In this document: positions 26,101-38,100 of the stretch, one piece after another
Position numbering within the stretch: position 1 is the stretch's first letter
Layout: every line of letters starts with the position of its first letter
Assembly (NCBI RefSeq): GCF_963576615.1
Contig: NC_088711.1
Location: 18,632,182 to 18,696,181 of the forward strand
Source of the DNA: Watersipora subatra
Lineage: Eukaryota > Bryozoa > Gymnolaemata > Cheilostomatida > Watersiporidae
Direction of reading: 5' to 3'
Length of the DNA: 64,000 nucleotides
Program-made: the position numbers and the translations under genes
The notes under the pieces: generated by a model
What the model was told of the DNA's origin: nothing
The model's database searches: none
Seen by the model: only the letters and a program-made list of their open reading frames with translations

Positions 26101-29100
26101 ATTTCGCCGTATATTTGAACATATTCTTTTCAAAGATACGCCTTGCTGATTTTATCTAGTAAGTAGTTTCTGGTGTGGGTAGCAACTGAGAACTTTGCTG
26201 ATACAAAAGCCCTGATGAAATAAGTTAACTCAATGACCTAATTACCGTAGACTGGCAAAATCGTAGCCAGTACTCAAATGTTTACACAGCATTTAGAGGA
26301 AACTAATATGACAAGTTTTTAATTTTTCTTATTTAAGGCGTTGGAGATGAAAAATTTTATGCCAATTGAGCCGCGTAGAACACTTTTATCGCAGTAGCCG
26401 ATGTGAATACAAAAGATAGAGACGGACTGATTCACTATATACATCATTTTGGACAGTCTGGGCACATCTTTTTTCTCTGAGCGTTTCACCTTGATCAATT
26501 TTTGTCGATTTTAATTTTCAAATATGTTGACAATGAGATCGCCTAAAACAACAAACAACATATCAACTGATAAAAAAATCAACACTTGTTAAAATCAATT
26601 AAAATTTGACGCAATCACATCTTTAAGCTACTGTCAGTAGTTTTAATGAATATCTGCTGATGACTAGTATATTTATATACCCTTGTTTGTGTCAGCTATG
26701 CTTACTAGAATCAATGCTGCTCTGTGTTCCTCTGATTTTGTACAATTGGTGTAATGACGATCAGTCCAAAGCCAGTTGATCTAATGTACCTTCATTGTTT
26801 AGGTTGTTGAACTTGACTAGGTTATAGTAGGGTTTGATTACTAGCTATAAAGCATTTAGTTCAGAATTGGCTACGTTGTCATTGTAACTGGAACAAGCGC
26901 AGGCAATTCAATGTCATATTTTGCTGTAGTTATCTAAACTTGCAAACAACCAATATTATAAAAATCAGTGAGATTTCGGTTTTCGATCAATTCGGTTTTC
27001 GACAAAAAAATGGAGATTTGTTCATCTCAGATATAAATTTGGTTCTCGACCAAACCAGAGCATGCGCATTAGCATTAAACGTTCGGTATAGCTAAAGGAA
27101 ACAGCATGGAAACATTCCTTAAAGGTTGACTTGCAATAAAATTCACATTGCAGTTATTTGGTATCAAAAGGTTCGCCATGTCTTACTCTGTTGTGTTGTA
27201 GGTGCCAAATATGTGGGAATGTGATTAAAAGCTCTTAAAAGCTCAAAAACGAGCAAAAAATCGCAGCCACACGAGACCGCCGTAGTTTGGATTCGTTTTC
27301 CAAAACGGCTAAAATGTGACGTATGTGTGCGAGATAGTTTATGTTTACACTTTCATGCATCCTTATTCGTCAAAATGTTTTCACAAATATACTTCACGCT
27401 CGTTATGAAAACCATGTCTATTGTTCTTACGCGTCTGTTTTATCGGCATCGTAATGCTGCAACTTTGAGCACTGATATCTCAAAACCTAGCATAAAAATA
27501 TGTTTAATTTTTTAAGCTTAGCTTGAACGATTGTATATCATCCTCTGATAAACATGATGAGCCTTTTGGTCCGCTATGATGGTCGAAAAATGCTGTAGAA
27601 ATTGTTCGCGCCATATGGCGAGAATTGTAAGTCACATGATCAGATAACGTTAGTTTCAGTTCAAGTTTGATCTATTGCAAATAGCGGACACGCTTTCTCG
27701 TATTAAACTTGTCAATTTCAATTCGTCATAGTGTCTAACGCGCCACATCATGTTTGTGCAGCTGCCAAGCTGAGAAGCACTTTTTTTCTTGGCCAAGAAC
27801 AGAGAAAAGCCCAGACCTTCACCGGGCGTGGAGCCACTGGGTGAAGCTGGATGTGACAAACTATTTATTCGCCTGCTTACTCTTACTTTTGTTTTCGCCA
27901 TTTCAAAGACGACATGTTTTCTAACCTGTTTGCATACTCCACATGTCACCAAAGCACGTGAGTAATTTATTTTATGAACTACTTGTATTAGTAGTAGTAA
28001 CTCGGGTTATTTTCTAGTATTCTCCTAATACTACTGTATTAATCTATATTTAATATTACAATATTAATGTCATTTAATTGTAATATGATATTATTAGTAT
28101 TTTATTTTTTTAATTATGTGTATTATTCTTATTATAATAACAAAACTAACTCATACTGCATATCTATCTTTAAAACGTAATATATTAATCTATAATTGAT
28201 AAAATAATGTTATAAGTTTCACGATTAATTTCGCCAAATTCCTTAACACCACTCACTTATAGATATGTCATATAAAATAGTTATTGTCATTTTCTGGTAT
28301 CATCGTTAATAGCAGATTAATATTATTAGATGATTATTATTAGTATTAGATGATGAAGAGTTTGTGCCAACCACTGAAGACTGGGAAGAGTTTGAGCGCT
28401 ATGTTGGCCAGCGTCAAACGCTCTCCAATTACATGTAAGATAGAGCTGAACTTAACCAAACTTGACAAAATATAAAGAATATCCATAGAGTTATTACTCA
28501 CATTTTTATGTTTACAATATCATGGATTCTGATAAGGTTTTGTAAAATCTGTGTCATGATTGCATGGCTATATATTTATTCTTTTTCTGATCAAGAAAAT
28601 ATGATATAATAACAAGAAATGATGTTGTACAAATATTATTGCAAGTCAACTATTGTGTTGTGATTTCAGACCGGAATCCTCCTTCAAAGTGGAGAAAATA
28701 ATAGTAAGTGTGACAGCACTCCAGCGACTATTTCACTGCCACGCCTGTGCCCTCCCCTGCTCATTCACGATGGTGCGAGAAGGCGGATGGGTAGAGTTCA
28801 AGGTTACATGTGCCTCATGTCACCAATCGTACACTTGGGAAACAATTGCCAGGGTGAACAGAGCTCATGTCGTCAACCCCCTGCTGGCAGCTGCATCACT
28901 CTTTTCTGGCGGATGCCTTACGCAGAACCTCCGTTTTCTGTCGCTTCAGAACGTCGCGATACCAAGCCACAGCGTTTGCCTCTGCCAACAAAGAGAATAC
29001 TTACATGGTGTGAGTGTTAATATTTACCCATAAACTTGAAAAATGTGAGTAAAAGCTAGGCACACTAATTGAATAACGACATTTAGAAACAATTTTTTTT

Positions 29101-32100
29101 CTTGAAATGAAAATATGTCATCCGTCAAGCGAAATATATTATAATTTGAAATTCTGATTCTTCATCATAATATAACACAAAAAGGGGGAAGAGGATTCTA
29201 CATTCTTAGACTAATGATAATGATGCAAATTAATCTTGTATAATGAAGTTTTACAATATTTTACAGTGTATTGCTGAGCAGTACACCCTGCATAACGAGG
29301 GATTGATGGCAGCAATCGATTGGGAGCTTGATTTGGCAGGTGACGGTAGGTGCGATAGTCTCGGGCATTGCGTACTATACGGGGCCTACACTATGATGGA
29401 TCAGAGCTGCGGTTTAATAGTCAGCAGCCATCTTGTCAAGGTGAAACTTTGACAGTTTCTACTTCACAGCCTGACAAAAACCCAAATTTTTTAGTAATCA
29501 ATACATAAACATGAAGTTGCTGATCTAGCTAAATAATTCATTCAAATAATGTGAAAGTGATTGTTGGTCGTAACTTTCTTTACTTTGCAGTCAACAAAGA
29601 CCACCAGCTCTAACGCCATGGAGCTGGAAGGCTTCAAGCGATGTTAGTCCGATCTAATTTCCCAAGGTCTGAGAGTGAGGTCCATTATAACGGATGTTGT
29701 TACAAAGGTTGTGTGCATATCGCAAGCTTGTGTTTTGGCTTATGCCGCAAATTCGTTGCGGTGAGCGACGGCCTCTACCTGCCTGCTTGATGTCTAAGAT
29801 TTGGGCTCTTTTCCCACCAACGGATGATGAAGAAGAGTTCGCAGACTATGTGTTCAAGGGCTTCTGCTATGACGATGTAGAGACTCAATGACTTTGATTG
29901 AAAATTCTAGATCAAATCTTAGACCGAATCTTAGACACCAAGCAGGCAGGTAGAGTTCGTCGCTCACTGCGACGAAGTTGCGGCATAAGCCAAAACACAA
30001 GATTGCGGTATGCACACAACCTTTTCCGAGCATTTGGCGATGGCTCTCCAAATGGGAATAGATTATCTACCAAAACAATTATTGAAAAACAATAATTGCT
30101 GATCATCAAAATAATCTCGATCTTTATATAATAAAATCATAAAACTAATACACTCTCTACTGTAGTAAATGTACAAGCCAAATATAACAGTTCTCCTTGT
30201 GTTCCACGAGTTCAGAATATGTGTGTTCAACCGATGCATTAAATGTGTAACACAAGAATTGTAGATAATGCTTGACACATTAGCATAGCTTTGGTGTTGT
30301 TGGCATTAAATGAAAATCCAACTCACTATGATATCGCAGATAATTATTCCACCCCAACTCAAGGGGGTGCAGGCGTCACAAGTTCGTCCACACCAGAATG
30401 CATACACAGGCATTCATGCTCCCTGCGGTCATGGAGACGATGCGCAAACTCAGCATCATGGCAGCACAAACATTCAGGAAGAGATGGCATGTCTTGACAG
30501 CGCTTGCAGACACACCACTCTGTAGCCGGTGGTATTAGCTCCTAAAGAAATGAACAGATAGGTCTATGCAACCATAGCTAATACATCAGGCCGCTGTTAT
30601 CCAACAGTATATCAGTGCAGCACTAGATTTAAATATTAAAATTGTTAATGTTGTCATTCGAAAAAAATCTGTAATTATTTCGCAATATGAAGCGATAATT
30701 ATCATCATTAAAATCATATATCTATTTAATAATATTCGTTCTATCACTCTCTAGCTAAAACTATTAGGTACTACTAGCTAGCTTGGCACATAAGAGTTGG
30801 CTAGTGGGGGTGCTTACTTGCTGGAAGGTTTGATTCTGTTGAGGATCTTCTTCAGATAGAGCGTCAGGCTCGAAACGCCAGGGTCTTAACTCTTCAGAAT
30901 TTGACATTTTTTATGATCGCTACTCAGACATGTACACGTACCTTGAATTGTCGGACGGAATGGCCAAGCTGAAACTGTAAAGTAGCGAGCATCTATATTT
31001 GATACGGGGTCTTAGGTAAAACCCGAAGTGTTTGTCATAAACTATTGCTACAATAAGTTTTATATTGAGCTTTTTATTGGCCTTTCAATTCACGCGAGAA
31101 CATCACGTGACAAGACAATAACCAAACTCCGTGGATACGTCATCGAAATCAAGAGATTCCAATCTACGGCGGCTTTTCGTTTTTGAGCTTTTAAGAGCTT
31201 GTAACCACATTTCCACATATTTGGCACCTACAACACAACAGAGTAAGACATGGCAAATCTTTTGAAACCAAATAACTGTAATGTGAATTTTGTTGCAAGT
31301 CAACCTTTAACAAAGGGAGAAGCAAGTTACGCTTCACAAATTCTTTACTAGGAAGGCAAGGTAGGAACTATCTAGGACGACGTCCCTCTACCGAAGAGAT
31401 TTATTTGCTAGAGACAACTCCTCCAGTCGAGTTACCCTAAATTGTTTTGGAGGAGGATTCTCCTTCAAAGATGTGATGTAAACGTGCCATTGCTGTTGAT
31501 ATTTTCTTTTTTACACGATTTTTGATGTATTTGATTTGTTGTATTTGTCGCTGTTCCGTTATCAATTTCTGCAATTTTTGACATTGTATCTTAATGTTGA
31601 ATGTTTTCGATGTTTTATGAGCAAAACATTCGGAATGTTTACTTTTTGTTTTTCGTTTTTATCATCATAGATAGAAAATATTTTATTAAAAATGAACACA
31701 ATCAATATCTACCCATTTTTATTTGTAGTATACAGTACAGTTTATGGTGTAAAATGTTAAAAAAATACTTTACCGAAGTTGTTATCTCGGTTTGAAACGG
31801 ATTAAAATTTACATACATTAATTGTAATGGGAATAATTGTTTCGGATCTCGGACAACTCGGTTGTCGAACAATCTTCTGGAACGGATTATGTTCAAGAAC
31901 CGAGTTTCCACTGTATACCCTTTCAAATTTACCCAATTACTGTTCTTGATATGGTTCTAGTCTGAGTTGAAGCTAAATGGAGGGTACTTTTGGGTACCTT
32001 ATCTGTAAGGGTTATACGTTTGATTACATGGGGGTTGTTTAAACTCCAATTTTATAGCTCTCATAATTGTAGGAGAATTACAGTAGTTTTGCCGCGATTG

Positions 32101-35100
32101 GGGCTGATTTGGTACGATCGACCTAAAATCAATTGGTTCAGTATACCATTGATCTAATAATTATTGGTTTAAAGCTTGTGTTCTTACAGGAATAGGAATA
32201 CAAAAGCTTAAAACAAAGTTTTATTTACTGTAGCATCCACCATATTATATATTTATATCATATTATATTGCATATCCACCATGATAAGCAATATTATATA
32301 TATACTGCGAGATCAACATATTAGTTCATGCCCAGCACTTGGAGAAACTGTATAATATTTTTATTGTTCTTTGTGCTGAAACGGTCAAGATTCTCTCTTC
32401 AAGTTCAACATCTTTTCTCTTGAGTTGACCGTTAAATCCTCATCTAATAATGGATTCAATCTGCAGCAAGCTTTTTCTTTCGTACAGCACAGTTTTACAT
32501 ACAGGTGAATGCTGAAAAGGCCTTGGGGATAATAAAAACAGTGGAAGTCGGAATAAAAAAAATTGGCACAAATTTAATCTGGCCAATTGTATATTTGGAC
32601 CAATCGTCCGGGACTAGTGTTACTCTTAGTGAATGAGACGTTGAAATTATTGATTGTATTGTGAATCTAGAAATTGTACAAGTTCATGGTCTCTTCTTGC
32701 AGAAAGAGTTTCGAGAGGCACATCCATATGATATTTTGCCTGTGGAAGTCAATGACGTGATATTTGCTATCCACGCTCTTTGTGTGACCATTGCTACCAT
32801 CGTGCAAGTGTTTATGTATGAGGTAAGTGTGTGCAGACTCATGTACATGTATTAAACAGGTGTGAGACTCCATATTTGTGTATGTAGAAGCCAGTTGCAA
32901 TATTTTTTGAAATATTTTTTATAGTTCGTATTTGTTCACATATATAGTTCATATAATAGTTCTTATATTTTGCAACACTGGAGAGTACAAATTACTTACT
33001 AGTTATGTTAAACCTACTGGTAAATTTTTTATTTGGTTTCAAACTCACAAATTGATTATTTTAGATAAGTGCAAGTTAACATTCTTTACTAGCAAATAGC
33101 TGCAGTGATGAAAATGTGAATACATTTTACTAAATTTGTCAGTAGAATGTGTGAGTGAGCTATTTCTTTGGAATAATATTCCATTCATTTCTAATAAGAG
33201 CACTTGGCAGTTATTCTATATACTCTGTGTGTTGAGTCTTACTACAACAAAAGTAAACAAATAGATTTCTAATCATTGGTAGTGCCACGTCTGTATTTAG
33301 TTTTCAATGCAGGAGTTTAACTTTTGGCTGAAACTTGATCTTAAGACATGTTGTTGCTGTCTGACAGCACAATAGTTTGTTGTTGAACGATGACAGATGA
33401 TTAGTTTTTTGTAGACTTACGTGTGAAAATTTCCTTTGAGTTGTTAAACTTTTTTTTCAACTTAACTGCAAATATAGCGCACTCATCTTTTCACCTGTTT
33501 TTTAGGGTCATTTTTTCATTTTTATAAAAAAAATAAAAAAATTATTTTTTTATTCTTTTGTCTGTTATTTTTTATGCATGAGGTTAAAAACTATATTTGA
33601 TACAGATCTAGATGCTTAGCTTCATTAGCTTATATTGATAGCAAATGTCTATTCAAACTGGTCTCCCAAAGTTCCATTATCAGCGAGAGTCAATAAAATG
33701 TATCATACTAAAAGCCCATCTACCATATGTAGTGTAGGTATAGGCTGTGGCTACACACGCTGACCTACTAAATGACTCATTGCATTAATACAATAGATTG
33801 ACCGATCTTGCCATGCTTCAGCCAGGTGAAGGCTATGAAGTTTTGGCTGGATTTTCGGAAGACCCTGCCAAAACCTCATGGCTCAAGGGTATAGCAGTGT
33901 AAACAGCTGTACAAAAGCTATTGCCATTACAAATCTTTGATGGCCCATAATACATAATCAATATATAATCAATACACTAACGATACATCAATAAAAATTA
34001 TTTATAATGGTACAGTTTCTGAAGCGGTCTAGTGAAGTTGTAAGATTATGAAAGAAGGATCTCGGTTCTCTCCTCAGCGTATCTTCACTCACTATGACTA
34101 TCTACAGAACCAGCTTTATGCATGCTCTTTCTACTCAATAATAAAGTGTTTGCGCAAATTTCACGTTGTTTTCTTCTGTATTTATGTAACAAGGCGTAAA
34201 CCTTGTATAGCCTATTATCATTTATCTTATCATTTATCTGGTTTAAATAAATGGCAAATTTGACGTTACCTTTTAAAGATGAGCTAGCACAAAATTTTAG
34301 TAGATTTTAACAAAAGGTATCATTATTTTTTTTGATCAATTACGATTTTGTTTGAGGTGATCTAATTGCCAAGATGTTTCAAGATTAAAATCAATAAAAC
34401 TCGATCGTAATTAAAACGCTCAGGTCAAGCGAAAATGTTATTACGATGCCTATAATTGTAAAGAGAACGACAGAATAGAGCTTCAAATAACGCTTCAACT
34501 TGAATGCAATAGTCGATGTCGATTATCGCAACGATAACAACTAATGACGTCATTTCGCATGTATTTTCCTTCCAAGTGTTTTAACCACAATCATGTTTTA
34601 TCGATTTCAATCTTGAAACATCCTGGCAGTCGTTTATCTCAAGCATTAAAAACAATCGCAAATGCTAGAAAAATTCCGATACTTTTTGATAAAATCTACT
34701 AACATTTTGTATAAGATCATCTTAAAGCTGGTAAAAGATAATCAGTGTTTGTGTTGAATGTTTACCATCTCCATAAGTCTTCTTCTAATCAGAAAAAGGC
34801 TCGTGGTGATTAAAATATTCTATGTTGTTCATTATTATTAATTGTAGAGAGGAGGCCAGAGAGTGTCCCATGTGACTAAAGCCATCCTTAGCCTGTGCGC
34901 CCTTGCTGCGCTCATATTCATCATAGTAGCTGTGGTGCCAACAGTAACTGGCTTCAACTGGTTAAGTCTGGTCTACGCTTTATCGTATGTTAAACTCGGC
35001 ATAACTGTCATCAAGTACATTCCTCAGGTAAGCTCTTGCTGAGTTGCTATTATAGTTTCCCTTTACCGCTAGGTGGCAATTTAGCAGAAGTTGGTGAATC

Positions 35101-38100
35101 CTTCTGAGCTTAGGCATTCCTTGTATAGGTTAGACAGGTGGTGTAGATTAGCATCACTAATTCCTATTGCAAAGACAATCCAACATACTGTAGTAGTGTC
35201 ATTTTTTGTCATAAATTAGTAGGAAATTGTTGATTTTCATCTTATAGTAGAAAATGGTTAGTCTTTCGGTACCAGTAGACAGTATTGTCAGTGTGACTGT
35301 AGTTTTAATATTTTTATTTGTAAATAGTAATCGCTCCCCTTTAGTAATTTTACTTGTATACTTATAACTAGATGAATGCCTGGCGTTGCACAGGTAATAA
35401 AAAAGTCTTTGGACAGAAAATTTATTTTTATTTAACATATACAACATTAACCATTCTAACTTTTAAACTTCATATCATGAGAACCGCATTTTATTGCAGT
35501 TAAAATAAATGAAGAAAAAAATTGAACAACTATAAAGGTTTTTAAACTTCTTCAAACAACTGTAACTTTTAAATTTCATGACTTGAAATAAGTGTTTCAT
35601 TGAAATAAATTAGGAAAAAACATAAAAATTTAAAGGTGTTTAAATGTAAATGTGAAATCATTAGCAAGTAATGGCTAAATATAGTCTGTTTTGCTACGAT
35701 TGCAATGAAAAATTATTTGGTATACAACTACATGATTTTAGTTTGTTTCAGCGTTGGCGTGCAAAAATTTGCATGCCAATTTTTGCACGCCAGTGTTTGC
35801 GTGCGAAAATATCGTATGCTATAGGCATACATAGAGTGGTATGGAAACCCATTGTAATTATTTAATGCAATCACCTCCTGGTAAAGATTATCAAAATCAT
35901 CGTTAAAAAATAGTAACAAAACAATATGTTAACCTTAGCAACTATACTGTAGGTGCCTACAATGACTTTAGTGCATTTTGTGGTTATGATCTGCACGATA
36001 ATATAAAATTACAATGTACTACGTAGAGAGTTCTTACCTTCGAGACAGACCAATAACATAAACCCTGAATCTAAGTTAAATGAATTTAGCTTACTAAAAA
36101 CATACTCGAAGGAAGTTTTAGCATGTATTTTAGTAAACTTCAAACTTTGAACTAAAATTTTATCATTTATCCGTTTGCGAATCTGTATTTACCATAACGG
36201 ATAACGCTGAACTCGCCATGGCGAGCAATGCATATCTATTAAATATCGGATATAATCAGTACACAAATCACCAAATTTTAATTTTGAGAAAATATATTGT
36301 TGATATCATGCGGCAGAAAAAATTCGCCCTAACGAAAAAATATCGAGAAAGCGTCGTGTTTTCTAGAGTTAGGCCAAAAAGAATTTTATAGCAGGAGCAT
36401 CATAACGTGTGGCCGCAATGCTCAAATAATATGTCGTTTAGCGTATGCATACGTTATACGGTATATGATAATGTCATTAATCAATATGCCTTGTATAGCT
36501 CAGTGGTGGATTTAAAACTTGCGGTTAAATCTCCAAGAGTTCAAATGTATCAGAATGTGGAATTTTAATCCAAGATTTGTATACCTGTAGCTGGACAGGC
36601 ACAGCAACACACACAGACACCCAAGCTTTGAGAAATATATATTAATTTTTAGTCTGTGCCATCAATGCTTATCTGACCTTTTTACAGGCGTGGATGAACT
36701 TCAAGCGGAAGAGCACGGTGGGCTGGAGTATCGGCAATGTGTTGTTAGATTTTACTGGCGGTTCTTGCAGCATCTTGCAGATGTTTGTTCTTGCCTACAA
36801 CTTTAGTAAGTCATTCAGTGCCTCTTCAATTGATGCATGTAAACTTGTAGAACGCACTTCTTTAAGCAGGTTTGATTCACGACTAGGTAATTTTCATGTA
36901 CTTCGGGCTTCGTAGAAGTCAACTAATGTATGCTTGAAGCGACAATATGTTGGTTAGTGATGAAATATGCCTTTACTGAGAAGTCACTTGTTGTATACAA
37001 TAGGTATTTATATTTCAAACATCTTTCTGTCCAAGATATTACTATGTAGTGTTCTGAGACATTTGGTTGTCTTGTTAGCTGATCGGGTATAAAAAATAAT
37101 GCTTGATTTCGGTTTATGATTACTCAGTTTTGCTTTAAATTTCCAAACCGCTGTATGTTGAATATGCTGTTACTTTAGGAATACTTTTTGTTTGAATTGA
37201 TTAATTTTGGATTCTAAGAAACATTGATAAGCATTTTAAGCAATCACATATTGCATTAAAATGAATATATCATATAAACCTATGTAAAAATCTAAATGCA
37301 AAACTCAAAATTGCATGTTAAAAATTAAATTAATAAAATGATAACCAGTAAAAATAGGTTTTTATTGTTACTTTACTATAGAGACAGGTAAACAAAAAAG
37401 TAGGCTCAGTAATGTATAGGTTTGGAGATAGAGTGAGTGATATAAGTATTTAGCATGACTAATTGTTACTCACACTAAATTTAATTAAAATTAAGGTATT
37501 TTTATTGTTTGTAGATTTTATTTTTATTTTCTACATGGTTTTTATACTTGTTTAATATGATTCACAAAATGATTCGAACGTCATAGAGCCAAACAGTGGG
37601 AAGACTTTCTGACCAATGTACCGATTTACAAAACTGCAATGTTTCGAGAAGCTTTAGATGTCGAGCGATAAATATTTCTTGGGAGGTTGTGTCAAATAGT
37701 TGTCCAAGTTCTACATTGTATGTCGGAATTGGTATGCTAACTTGATGGCAGACCGAGAAATGACTACAAGGGTTTCAGAGTTACTGTCAGTTGGGATTTA
37801 TTTTCAGAAAATTCGGAAGTCAAACGTAGGAAATGACTTGGTATGTCAGAAAAAATATTTGCCGTACTTTTCGGGCTATTAACCGCACCCCTATATAAGC
37901 CGCATCTGCTTTATTTAAAAAAACGATAATAAAACAATACATAGGCCGCACCTTTGTATAGGCAGCAGAACTCAGGATGGTGCTTTTTAACACGGCAGCA
38001 ACTTTGCTGATTAAAACGGAACAGTACCGTTAGACACTTTTCTGTATTAACTGACGCTTTTTAACCCAGTGCCTAACGGGAGCAGTACCGTTAGGCACTG

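Larger units (their letters stand above)
27119..31310 (+). mobile_element. Kolobok-type DNA transposon with TTAA target duplication
   Basis: TTAA at 27119-27122 and 31307-31310 flank ends AGGTTGACTTGCAA and its inverse TTGCAAGTCAACCT. The left arm (to about 27650) and right arm (from about 30930) align with the MITE at 47197-48102, which is evidently its deletion derivative. Between the arms lie a broken transposase on + and a two-exon ORF on minus. TTAA duplication plus the transposase motifs support Kolobok. Confidence 0.85.
26966..31916. mobile_element. Tigger/pogo-style TIR element split by the Kolobok insertion
   Basis: The left end CAGTGAGATTTCGGTTTTCG and, inverted, the right end CAGTGGAAACTCGGTTCTTG form diverged terminal repeats of the CAGTGGAAACTCGGTT kind. 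About 150 bp of it lies left and 600 bp right of the Kolobok element. No transposase is evident in the arms, and the TA duplication is clear only on the right. Confidence 0.55.

Noticed and set aside
27656..27952. Minus-strand 98-codon frame at the left of the Kolobok element
   Set aside because: It starts with a Cys-containing stretch but no THAP or other finger pattern could be aligned. It may be a residue of the element.
36488..36560. A functional tRNA gene at 36.49 kb
   Set aside because: The A box is good, but the anticodon and T arms do not fold and the sequence continues into a SINE tail.
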